From Candidatus Scybalocola faecavium (GTDB taxonomy: Bacteria > Bacillota > Clostridia > Lachnospirales > Lachnospiraceae): a stretch of DNA of 64,000 nt. Shown in pieces: positions 8,502 through 16,809 of this stretch (its first letter is position 1; the number at the start of each line of letters is the position of its first letter). The translations under genes were made by a program, and so were the position numbers. The DNA lies in contig DVFP01000028.1 of the NCBI GenBank assembly GCA_018713145.1, positions 46,688 through 110,687 on the forward strand, read 5' to 3'. Under the pieces are notes generated by a model. It searched no databases. It had not been told where the DNA came from and worked only from the letters and a program-made list of their open reading frames with translations.

Positions 8502-9494
8502 CTATTTGGACACTCCTTTATAATTGAGTTTTGAAAGAATACCGCACAGAACAACAATCACGCCCAGCATAATATTCTGCCCTGTACCAGACGGAACGCC
8601 AAGTAATGTAAGGCAGTTAAACAAGCCGGCGATCAACAGCGATCCAAGCAGTACCCCTGCGGGAACACCAATGACGGATTCAAAGGATGTGGCCAGCAGG
8701 AAAACGGCCAAAGACTGAAAGATCTGAGACACAGAGTTCATTCCGGTAACAACGGTAAGATGTCCGTTAAAGCTAATGTAGCACATAGCTGCGGTTCCAA
8801 TAAAAAGTCCGCCGATAATGGTTCCTAAAAGCATAGTTTTATTTTTCTTTACGCCCATGGCTTCCGATACAGAAGGATTACAACCGATCGCACGGATATT
8901 CATACCAATGGCCGTCCGATTATACAGAAAATAGCACACAACAAAACCGCAAAGCCAGATAATAATACTTCCGGGAATTAAACCGGCGCCCCGGTAAGCT
9001 TCCATACGAAGTCCTGAAATCCCGTTGGATGAAAGGTATTCTGAATAAAGTCCCATAATCGCTTCCCAGATCAAAGCCATACCAAGTCCGGCAATCCAGG
9101 ATGGTATTTTCAATTTCAATCCTAAATATACAGTAACAAATTCGCAAACCGCTGCGCTGATCAGACAGCCTAAGATCAGTCCTACATAACCCAAGTTAGC
9201 GTAACATGCCAGATAAGCGCCAATATTTCCGGTCAGAATCACAACAGCGCCCACCGAAAGATCTACGATGCCGCTGGTCATTATAAAGACCATTCCATAT
9301 CCTACAAGTCCCGGATAGACTGCATGGGATATGGTTGAAATTATATTGGTTTTTGTAAAGAAACGGCCTCCGGTCAAAATATTGGCCAGCACAAACAGTA
9401 AGATGTACCCGGCAAAAAAGATAATCACTTTCCGCGCTTTTGTGCTTTTCACATGACTGCCTGTTTCTTTTCCCAAAGCTCCAAACACAAGCAT
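8502..9494 (-). CDS. Sugar ABC transporter permease (RbsC-type)
   Basis: A second RbsC-like permease of up to 330 residues with the family's GYGMVFIMTSGIVDLSVGAVV motif near residue 70. The ATG at 9494 is only two bases from AAGGAGG. A GTG two codons later (9488) has eight-base spacing, so the true product may start there. It is encoded between the binding protein and the ATPase. The two different permeases suggest a heterodimeric channel rather than the RbsC homodimer. Confidence 0.88.
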   Translation of the reverse strand: MLVFGALGKETGSHVKSTKARKVIIFFAGYILLFVLANILTGGRFFTKTNIISTISHAVYPGLVGYGMVFIMTSGIVDLSVGAVVILTGNIGAYLACYANLGYVGLILGCLISAAVCEFVTVYLGLKLKIPSWIAGLGMALIWEAIMGLYSEYLSSNGISGLRMEAYRGAGLIPGSIIIWLCGFVVCYFLYNRTAIGMNIRAIGCNPSVSEAMGVKKNKTMLLGTIIGGLFIGTAAMCYISFNGHLTVVTGMNSVSQIFQSLAVFLLATSFESVIGVPAGVLLGSLLIAGLFNCLTLLGVPSGTGQNIMLGVIVVLCGILSKLNYKGVSK

Positions 9495-9555
9495 TTCCTC
9501 CTTTTTCCGATCCGGTCTTTCCGACCATCGAAGGATCCTTTAAAAGGACCCTTCT

Positions 9556-10758
9556 TTATTTCAAACCAGCGGCTGACATTTCTTCGTCAGAAATCATTCC
9601 GGCATCATACTTTGCCTGAAGACGGCTTTCCAAAGAATAGGTTTTTACAACATTTTCTTCAAAGTCTTCCAGAGACATACCCAGCATTGCCTGAATCTCG
9701 TCCGCCATATAAATGTTGTCTTCTGCGATATATTTTGTAAACAGATCCTGCTGTTCTACCGGAATCGGGAAAGCCGGAACCATGTCTACTAACGGTGCGG
9801 AACCATCTTCATCCGTCATTGGGGTGCCTTCCAAAGCGTTGATCAACAGAACTGATGAATATGTACCGCTGACAAGGAAATCACCGATCAAAAAGTCTAC
9901 ATAGTCTTCCTCTTTCATAGACTGAAGAATCGTCTGGTCAAAGTCCGCAGTAATGATCTTCATATTATGGTCATCATATTTTCTTAAAGTTTCTAAAGCT
10001 GCTGTACCAAAAGTAGATGCTCCTGTCGCCATAATACAGTCGGCGTCCGGATTGGCAAGATACATATCCTCCGCCTGAGTGACAGCCTGATTGGAATCAT
10101 CGGTATGCTGTTCTCCAAGAACCATACCCCCGGCCTCTTCAAAAACATCTCTAAAGCCTTCGATTCTCGGTGTCCCGGAAGCATCGCCGATACCGGAAGC
10201 CAGGATAAACGCGGTTTCATATCCTTGATCCAGAGCAAATTCGGCCATCTGAACGCCATAAGAATAGTTATCCGGTGTAACGCCTCCTTTGTACATAGTG
10301 TAATTTTCTTCCAATCTTTCGATAATCGCCTTATCTGTAGGAACTTTATCAGACAATGTAAACGGAACCTGGGCATCTTCACAGATCTGTGCAACGGTTT
10401 CATATAAGGAATCATTCGGAATCCAAAGAACCAGGCCGTCAACGCCGGAAGCAATCATATTTTCCACATCCGTAACTAACTGATCCAGCGAGCCATTGTT
10501 GCAAACACTCTGTGCAGTATAACCGCAGGATTCAATGGCATGTTTCGTATTATTTGCCAATGTATCCAGGGCATAATCGCCGGAAGCAAAGTAATTGTAT
10601 CCGATAACCCCTTTACTTTCCCCTCCGGTCTCTGATGTACTGTTTTGAGCGGATGCTGATGAATCTGAAGTTCCTCCCCCGGAAGTTGTTTCAACACATG
10701 CGCCTAATGAAACCACCATAGACATTGCCAGTAAAATTGATACAGCCTTTTTGTTCAT
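9556..10758 (-). CDS. Sugar ABC transporter substrate-binding lipoprotein (periplasmic-binding-protein type 1)
   Basis: A 400-residue lipoprotein: MNKK basic start, hydrophobic core, then the lipobox LGAC with the lipid-modified Cys near residue 21, followed by a Ser/Gly/Thr-rich tether. The remainder has the RbsB/LacI-like bilobal pattern (IGYNYF; GVDGLVLWIPND; CIMATGASTFGT; IITADFDQ). It is the first gene of the operon, preceded by GAGGAGGA and an activator-type promoter. It should capture the ligand outside the cell for the permeases. Fused-domain or frameshift signs are absent. Confidence 0.9.
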   Translation of the reverse strand: MNKKAVSILLAMSMVVSLGACVETTSGGGTSDSSASAQNSTSETGGESKGVIGYNYFASGDYALDTLANNTKHAIESCGYTAQSVCNNGSLDQLVTDVENMIASGVDGLVLWIPNDSLYETVAQICEDAQVPFTLSDKVPTDKAIIERLEENYTMYKGGVTPDNYSYGVQMAEFALDQGYETAFILASGIGDASGTPRIEGFRDVFEEAGGMVLGEQHTDDSNQAVTQAEDMYLANPDADCIMATGASTFGTAALETLRKYDDHNMKIITADFDQTILQSMKEEDYVDFLIGDFLVSGTYSSVLLINALEGTPMTDEDGSAPLVDMVPAFPIPVEQQDLFTKYIAEDNIYMADEIQAMLGMSLEDFEENVVKTYSLESRLQAKYDAGMISDEEMSAAGLK

Positions 10759-10798
10759 AATTTTTTATCCTCCTCTTTTAAATCATTTGTTGTACCAA

Positions 10799-10827
10799 AT
10801 TATATCTATTTTTTTAGGCCATATCCA
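10799..10827 (-). promoter_or_regulatory. Putative promoter of the C-glycoside operon, weak -35
   Basis: On the minus strand a good -10 (TATAAT, 10799-10804) lies 17 bases from a poor -35 (TGGATA, 10822-10827). Transcription would start near 10792, about 35 bases before the first gene. A weak -35 next to upstream repeats is what an AraC-activated promoter normally looks like. Confidence 0.5.
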
Positions 10828-10831
10828 TTTT

Positions 10832-10926
10832 GTTTTTGGCATTTTTCACATATTTATGTTGCGTTTTCAGGATATTCGAAAATTTTTAGCTGTGCAAATT
10901 AAAAATTAATGCATAGTTTTTGGCAT
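10832..10926. promoter_or_regulatory. Two direct-repeat candidate AraC operators
   Basis: The 11-base word GTTTTTGGCAT occurs at 10832-10842 and again at 10916-10926. Similarity extends past it (GTTTTTGGCATnnTnCAnA). The starts are 84 bases apart, eight turns of the helix. The proximal copy abuts the weak -35 of the operon promoter, the usual class II activator position. The neighbouring AraC-type regulator at 11002 is the likely ligand. This is inference from position and repetition. Confidence 0.45.
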
Positions 10927-10955
10927 AATGCAAAATAAGCATGATTAATGAAAAA

Positions 10956-10983
10956 CAGGCATTGTGCTTACGCACAATGCCTG
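10956..10983 (-). terminator. Rho-independent terminator of the AraC-GH39 gene
   Basis: Perfect 12-base arms CAGGCATTGTGC (10956-10967) and GCACAATGCCTG (10972-10983) with a four-base loop. On the minus strand the stem is followed by TTTTTC, so it ends the transcript of the regulator gene at 11002. Confidence 0.85.
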
Positions 10984-11001
10984 CATAATAGGATATAATT
11001 T

Positions 11002-13413
11002 TTACATTTGATGGATAATATGGATATATTGAAATTCCTGAGGTTCTAAATCCGCTTCAAATTCCAGCAGTTCATTTTCTACCATCACTGTCCGGATCTG
11101 CATTTCCGGCTGACTGGCCGCTTTAATGTATTCAATATCCTCTTTTGTAAGAGACATCATTTCCTCCAGATCCTGCCAGCACTTAAGAGCATTTCCGTGG
11201 TCCTCATTGACCTTATGGAACCGAATGATCCATTTGCCGTTTTGAACCCCTTCAATGTGGTATCGGATTCGTAAATTAAAGCTGTCTGAAAAATACTGAG
11301 AAACATTTTTAACTGAAAGCTCATCTTCTCTCAGCTGATAATAGTAATAGTTTGGATGCTTGCAATTATGGCATAATATTGTAAAATGACCATGCCCATC
11401 TGTAGTCACAATGGTATTTTCAGTTTTTTCCAGCATGACTCTTTTCAAATTTTTCAAAAAAGACATCGCCCAAAAGGCTGGTTTGCGAATACTATCCCTG
11501 CTGAGCAGTCCTCCGCCTCCATTCATGATCCTGCGGGAATCTTTATAATCGCCAATCAGATCCGATCCAGGCCAGTATGCAGCATATTCCACCTGATCAA
11601 GGCAATCCAGCATATTTTTGATGATATAAGCCCCTTTAAACACAGTATCATTGAGAAGATTCCTGTTGCTTACCGTAAAATTCCATTCTGTCACAAAAAG
11701 CTTTACACTTCCCATTCCGCTCAATTCCATATATTCCCGGGTCTTTTTAATCTGATGGAGGATATAATCCGGATCGTATAACGGAAAAAAGGCTTTCACA
11801 TCATCTTTGTGTACCGGCATCACCGGATAGCAATAAATCGAAATAAAATCCGGAACCGTACCATAATTTCTCCACATCTGGAGCAATTCCTGCAGAGAAT
11901 GACCTTTCTGCATCAGGGCAAAGCCTCCTCCCCCGACCATCGTTGCACCGGAGAGTTCCCGAAAAGCATTTTTTGTTGTGTCGAAATAGGAAAAATACTG
12001 TTCCGGTGACATTGAAGGATCATACCATTCCTCAATAATCCATCGGGACATTTCCTCCTCGCCATACAAAGCGTAATAATGATGCAAAAAATCTACAACA
12101 AATTCCCGATGATCTTCTTCACCAGAAAAAAAATTATCCCTTTTTGTGTCTATAATATAATTATCTGTATTACTCAAAATAATATCCGGCTTAAACCCTA
12201 ACTCAATAAACGGATGAATTCCATTAGACACTAAAAAGTCAATAATATAATCCAATTTTGAAAAGTTATATTTTTTCCCATTTTCCTCCCGTTCCTGGAC
12301 CATAAATAATTCCGGTGCCCAAATATCCCAAAATCTTGCATATTTTATTCCGATCTGATTTTTAAACAACAGAATCTGTTCCTGAATCTCGGTCAGCAAA
12401 AGATCCTTTGCCCGTCCCACATTTAAAACATCTTTCCATTGGAGTCCATAAGTATTTTGTCTGCGGCTGTCAATATTTAGCAAAACTTCTTCCCAATTAC
12501 TTTCACTTTTATCTTGAGGATGGTTTAAAACATACTGCTTTACCTTTTCTTCAAGCATATGCTGCTGTTCCTTAAATTGAACGTCATCTTCCTGAGATAA
12601 TACTCTGTTTTTTTGCCGGAACTGGACCGGTGTCATATCATATTTCTTTTTAATAGCCTTTCCTAAAGCTGCTGATCCTGCAAAGCCATTATCTAAAGCA
12701 ATATCCAGTATGGTTTTATTAGTATTGATAAGCTCTTCCTCTGCATTTTCCAGACGGAGATCATTTAAATATTGCAAAAAAGAGCATCCCAGCTGTTTTT
12801 TAATATATTTGCTCACATATTCCTGGGTCAGGTGAAGATATTCAGACAAACCATGAAGGCTGATCTCACCATTATAGTTCGTATTCACATATTGGATGAT
12901 CCGGTTCAGCCTTTTTTCATCCTGGCTCTTTTTTAAATCCTGATACTCAGGTTCATATTCAAAATTTCTTATAAGGACATAAAGAAATCGATACAGTATA
13001 CTAAGAAGCGTTAAATAATTTGCACCAGCTCCATACTGGAGCTGGCTGATCAAACGATTCAAAATGCTTTCCAGTCTGCCATATGCCTGCCCCCCTTCCA
13101 TTGTTGAGTTACAGGCTATAAAAATACTATCTTTTCCCATAATACGGCAGATTTTTCCAAGATTTATCCGAATTTCAAGAAACAGAGCGTCTTCTCCATA
13201 CATAGCAACATGAAACTTGTCTCCAGGTTTTATATACGCAAAATCGCTTTCCCTTAAAATATATTTTTCGTCATTTTCTTTTAATTCTACCGTGCCTCCC
13301 AAAACAAACAGGAATTTCGCATCATAGGTGACACCGGCATATCTTAAATAACGATTAACCATTGTCAGTTGAAAAACATCATCGATCTTCATGTGATGCA
13401 TATTCAAGTCCAT
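11002..13413 (-). CDS. AraC-family regulator with GH39-like C-terminal domain
   Basis: About 803 residues. The order is an N-terminal cupin-like sensor (residues 1-140), two helix-turn-helix units (about 165-275; LSEYLHLTQEYVSKYIKK and ILDIALDNGFAGSAALGKAIKK), then a long region resembling GH39 beta-xylosidases (GIKYARFWDIW; VTEWNFTVSNRN; terminal beta-sandwich with KVNEDHG). At the place where GH39 enzymes have the acid/base Glu in a WNEP motif it reads IIEEWYDP, so that Glu is replaced. I infer a sugar- or glycoside-sensing domain rather than an active hydrolase. I chose the ATG at 13413 because AGGGG is nine bases upstream; an ATG at 13422 directly abuts that site. It likely activates the operon ending at base 1. 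Confidence 0.75.
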   Translation of the reverse strand: MDLNMHHMKIDDVFQLTMVNRYLRYAGVTYDAKFLFVLGGTVELKENDEKYILRESDFAYIKPGDKFHVAMYGEDALFLEIRINLGKICRIMGKDSIFIACNSTMEGGQAYGRLESILNRLISQLQYGAGANYLTLLSILYRFLYVLIRNFEYEPEYQDLKKSQDEKRLNRIIQYVNTNYNGEISLHGLSEYLHLTQEYVSKYIKKQLGCSFLQYLNDLRLENAEEELINTNKTILDIALDNGFAGSAALGKAIKKKYDMTPVQFRQKNRVLSQEDDVQFKEQQHMLEEKVKQYVLNHPQDKSESNWEEVLLNIDSRRQNTYGLQWKDVLNVGRAKDLLLTEIQEQILLFKNQIGIKYARFWDIWAPELFMVQEREENGKKYNFSKLDYIIDFLVSNGIHPFIELGFKPDIILSNTDNYIIDTKRDNFFSGEEDHREFVVDFLHHYYALYGEEEMSRWIIEEWYDPSMSPEQYFSYFDTTKNAFRELSGATMVGGGGFALMQKGHSLQELLQMWRNYGTVPDFISIYCYPVMPVHKDDVKAFFPLYDPDYILHQIKKTREYMELSGMGSVKLFVTEWNFTVSNRNLLNDTVFKGAYIIKNMLDCLDQVEYAAYWPGSDLIGDYKDSRRIMNGGGGLLSRDSIRKPAFWAMSFLKNLKRVMLEKTENTIVTTDGHGHFTILCHNCKHPNYYYYQLREDELSVKNVSQYFSDSFNLRIRYHIEGVQNGKWIIRFHKVNEDHGNALKCWQDLEEMMSLTKEDIEYIKAASQPEMQIRTVMVENELLEFEADLEPQEFQYIHIIHQM

Positions 13414-13565
13414 ATTTTTCATCCCCTAATAGTTTATATTTACCTGTCTCCCCAAAATAACAGTATTATTATGGCATAGTACAATTTTTCTGTCAATTAA
13501 GTTTGCTATCCTATACAGGCTGTGCTATGCTATATAATAGAAAATCACTTCAGGAGATGAAACAC

Positions 13566-14921
13566 ATGGCACAACAGGAAAACAAACTGGGAACCGCCCC
13601 GGTGGGACGGCTCCTCACATCATTGGCGATCCCGTGCATCACTGCGCAGGTGGTCAACCTGCTGTACAATATTGTGGACCGGATCTATATCGGCCACATT
13701 CCGGAGATCGGCTCCACTGCCCTGACCGGCGTAGGCGTCACATTTCCCATTATTACCATTATTTCAGCGTTTTCCGCCCTTGTGGGAAACGGCGGCGCTC
13801 CCAGAGCCTCCATCCGCATGGGCCAAAAGGACAATGACGGAGCGGAACAGATCCTTGGCAACTGTCTTGCCTTGTCCATCGTCCTTTCCATTTTGCTGAT
13901 CATTGTTTTTGAACTCTTCGGCCAACCTTTGCTCATGCTTTTTGGCGCCAGCGAAAATACCATTGGCTATGGCTGGGATTATATGTCTATTTATGTTCTG
14001 GGAACCTTTTTTGTTACAGTGACCATGGGGCTAAACAACTTTATTTCCGCCCAGGGCTTTGCAAAAACCAGTATGATTACTGTCATTATCGGCGCGGTGA
14101 TCAATATTATCCTGGACCCTATATTCATTTTTGTCTTTAATATGGGTGTTGCCGGTGCCGCCTGGGCCACCATCCTTTCCCAGGCCATTTCATGTTTGTG
14201 GGTGCTTAAGTTCCTTACGTCCCAACGAAGCATTTTGCAGATCCGCAAAAAATACATACGGATGCGCAAAGACATCCTTCTGCCGGTGGTTGCCCTGGGT
14301 GTGTCCCCATTTATTATGCAGAGCACAGAAAGCCTGTTAAACATTTGTTTTAATATGTCTCTGCAAAAATACGGCGGCGACCTGGCTGTAGGAGCAATGA
14401 CTATCCTGTCAAGCATTATGCAGTTTTTCACCCTGCCGATCATGGGCCTGGCTCAAGGCGCTCAGCCCATCATCAGCTATAACTACGGCGCCTGCAATAA
14501 GGACCGGGTGAAAAAAGCCTTCCGTCTGCTGTTTACCTGCGCGGTCATCTTTTCAACCGCCTTCTGGCTTTTAAATATGGCAGCGCCAAAGCTTTTAGTG
14601 TCCCTGTTTGCCAGCACCCAAGAGCTTCGGGACTACTCTGCCTGGGCCCTTCGGATTTATCTGGCTACAGCCTTTATGATGGGTGTTCAAAATTCCTGCC
14701 AGCAAACCTTTGTTGCCCTGGGAGAAGCAAAGATCTCCCTTTTCCTGGCACTGCTGCGTAAGGTAATATTGCTGATCCCTCTGATCTTTATTCTGCCCCT
14801 GTTTTTGGCAGATCATGTATTTGCTGTCTTTCTGGCAGAGCCGATCGCGGATTTTCTGGCTGCCGCTACTACATTTACATGCTTTAGGGTTAAATTTTCA
14901 AAAATACTGGCAAAGATGTAA
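13566..14921 (+). CDS. MATE-family multidrug/toxin exporter
   Basis: A 451-residue inner-membrane protein with about twelve hydrophobic segments in two related halves, typical of MATE antiporters (LLTSLAIPCITAQVVNLLYNIVDRIYIG at the start of the first half; GVSPFIMQSTESLLNI at the start of the second). I start it at 13566 because CAGGAG lies nine bases upstream; the frame is open from 13503 without a ribosome site there. It is monocistronic, with a TATAAT at 13533. Exporters of this family extrude cationic drugs or metabolites in exchange for Na+ or H+. The substrate is unknown. Confidence 0.9.
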   Translation: MAQQENKLGTAPVGRLLTSLAIPCITAQVVNLLYNIVDRIYIGHIPEIGSTALTGVGVTFPIITIISAFSALVGNGGAPRASIRMGQKDNDGAEQILGNCLALSIVLSILLIIVFELFGQPLLMLFGASENTIGYGWDYMSIYVLGTFFVTVTMGLNNFISAQGFAKTSMITVIIGAVINIILDPIFIFVFNMGVAGAAWATILSQAISCLWVLKFLTSQRSILQIRKKYIRMRKDILLPVVALGVSPFIMQSTESLLNICFNMSLQKYGGDLAVGAMTILSSIMQFFTLPIMGLAQGAQPIISYNYGACNKDRVKKAFRLLFTCAVIFSTAFWLLNMAAPKLLVSLFASTQELRDYSAWALRIYLATAFMMGVQNSCQQTFVALGEAKISLFLALLRKVILLIPLIFILPLFLADHVFAVFLAEPIADFLAAATTFTCFRVKFSKILAKM

Positions 14922-14943
14922 GCAGCAGCTTTTATCATTTCTT

Positions 14944-14968
14944 CAGGTATCCCTGAATGGGATACCTG
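14944..14968 (+). terminator. Inverted repeat downstream of the MATE gene
   Basis: Ten-base perfect arms CAGGTATCCC and GGGATACCTG around a five-base loop, starting 22 bases after the MATE stop codon. No T-tract follows directly, so it may be an RNA-stabilising hairpin rather than a full terminator. Confidence 0.4.
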
Positions 14969-14976
14969 ACTCTATT

Positions 14977-15031
14977 ATGAGCTGCCCGACAAAAGGCCAT
15001 GCCTGCTCAATCAGAGCCTGCATGACCTTTT
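14977..15031. repeat. Hairpin repeat (copy 1) acting as bidirectional terminator
   Basis: The unit begins ATGAGCTGCCCGACAAAAGG and folds as AAAAGGcCATGC against GCATGaCCTTTT, with an inner GCTC/GAGC stem. A- and T-tracts at both ends would stop transcription from both sides, between the MATE gene and the convergent esterase gene. A related copy lies at 34202-34281 in the opposite orientation. Confidence 0.6.
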
Positions 15032-15046
15032 AACACTTATACCGTC

Positions 15047-16633
15047 TTATTTAAAGAATACCTGAGCCATATCATACAGATACAGGTTCCATGCCTCAAA
15101 AGTATGGGCGCCGTCCGATGTGATAAAGTCGTAGTTTTCTCCAACCTCCAAAGCGTCATTATTTTCCGCAAAATCTACAAGAAGCTTGTGGGTGGCCACA
15201 TGGGGCTCCAGAGACATATCATGAACACCGTTCATGCTTAAAAGCATATTAATGGAATAGCCGTTAGCTGCGCCTTCCTCAATGGCCGGAATAATAGTAT
15301 CTGTTGTATAGCTTTCTGCTTCTGCAATATCCGCAGATGGGCCGGCTGACATATTGCCAAACCAGCTGACAATATCAAGGCAGTTCACTAATGCAGAGTG
15401 CCAGGTTGTAATAGATCCCATAGAAAGGCCGGCAAAAGCCCGGTGATCGCGGCTGGCAACAATAGCCTCATCTGTTGTATCCTCTGCATAAGTCGAGTAT
15501 TTTCCTTCAACAACCGGGATCAGATCTCTTAACTCATAACCATAGGTTTCTGTAAAACCGTTTAATTCCTGGGTCCCCTCTTCACCATCATAGTATAATC
15601 CCGGGGTAACTACGATAAAAGGCTCTGCGTCCCCGTTGGCAAACAGGTTATCTAAGATATTTACTGCATATCCGGAGCCCAGCTCACCGTCTTTGGTATC
15701 CTGCTGTGAAAACCATTTGCCTGCATAATCTCCGCCGCCATGAAGGAGATACAGGATATTATACTGTTTGGAAGCGTCATAACCTGCCGGCAGATATACA
15801 TAGGCTGTCTTTGTAATGGGTGTTGCATGGCTTAACGCGTCTCCATCCGCAAGATCCTTGGCATAATAGTAAGTATCATATTCTATTGTTTCCACAGTTC
15901 CCTGAGTATCACAAGGCTGTTTGTACTGTTCTAAAGTTTCATCTTTAATAGAAGTTGCAAGTCCATTTAAACTGTCATTAGCTCTTTCAAAGTCTTCGTC
16001 ATAAACACCGGCCTGGATATAAAGCGGTCTTGTATCCTCTACATAATTTACCGGTTCCGGATTGTCTCCGGGATCTTCAAAAACACCATACTCGGCAGGG
16101 CAGTTATCTGTTGTCAGCCACATATTCTGATCAATGGCATACTGGACAACATCCGGGGCAATGTCGGTCATAAAACCGGTATTATCTGCTGTGGTTGTTA
16201 ATGTACCGTCCACATCTTCCACTGTGGCTACCTGATCTTCAAAAAACTGACACTGGACCTCAAAGGCTTTTAACGCTTCATCGGCGGAAACAGTAGCCGT
16301 AAACTGAATCTGGGCATCTTCCACCATATAAGGTACGGTTGTCCAGTAGGCATAGTCCGTATTGGCTCCGTAAGCAGGCTGAGCGGATAATTCAGCCACA
16401 TCTGTGATCACATTTATCTCCCCATTTCCCTGGGCAGCCCCGGTTTCCTGGGCCTGGTTTTCTTCTTCCTGCGCCGCTTCAGATGCCTCTTGTGTTGCAT
16501 CAGCATCCGGTGTCTGAACCGCACTTTCTGTTGCGGCGGCATTTTCCGGATTATTGGCGGAATTTCCGCAGCCGGCAATGGATGCGGCAGCGATGGCCGC
16601 AGATGTAAGAATAACAAATCCCTTCTTCAACAT
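15047..16633 (-). CDS. Secreted esterase lipoprotein (CE1 / feruloyl esterase-like)
   Basis: A 528-residue lipoprotein. The signal peptide ends in IAGC with Cys22, and residues 23-75 form an acidic Ala/Glu/Gln-rich linker. A middle beta-rich region (about 75-240) binds something unknown. Residues 270-528 are an alpha/beta hydrolase of the esterase-D / feruloyl esterase type: LLHGGGD oxyanion region near 297, nucleophile Ser404 in GLSMGS, and His510 in DGAHTFEAW. Such enzymes remove acetyl or feruloyl groups from plant cell-wall glycans outside the cell. It is divergent from the AraC gene at 16810, the usual layout for a regulator and its target. Confidence 0.85.
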   Translation of the reverse strand: MLKKGFVILTSAAIAAASIAGCGNSANNPENAAATESAVQTPDADATQEASEAAQEEENQAQETGAAQGNGEINVITDVAELSAQPAYGANTDYAYWTTVPYMVEDAQIQFTATVSADEALKAFEVQCQFFEDQVATVEDVDGTLTTTADNTGFMTDIAPDVVQYAIDQNMWLTTDNCPAEYGVFEDPGDNPEPVNYVEDTRPLYIQAGVYDEDFERANDSLNGLATSIKDETLEQYKQPCDTQGTVETIEYDTYYYAKDLADGDALSHATPITKTAYVYLPAGYDASKQYNILYLLHGGGDYAGKWFSQQDTKDGELGSGYAVNILDNLFANGDAEPFIVVTPGLYYDGEEGTQELNGFTETYGYELRDLIPVVEGKYSTYAEDTTDEAIVASRDHRAFAGLSMGSITTWHSALVNCLDIVSWFGNMSAGPSADIAEAESYTTDTIIPAIEEGAANGYSINMLLSMNGVHDMSLEPHVATHKLLVDFAENNDALEVGENYDFITSDGAHTFEAWNLYLYDMAQVFFK

Positions 16634-16809
16634 TTTTCTTCCTCCTCGTTTGCTTTTTATGATAATATTGTAATAGAACTAACGTTTTAAAAAAATGTCA
16701 GAAAGAGGAAGAACTGCTGCCATTTTTATGAATCCTTTGCCTGTTTTTCTCCAAAAAAGGAAGATTTTTTTCTTATTTGACCTATTTCGTTTAAAAAAAG
16801 GAGCCGATT

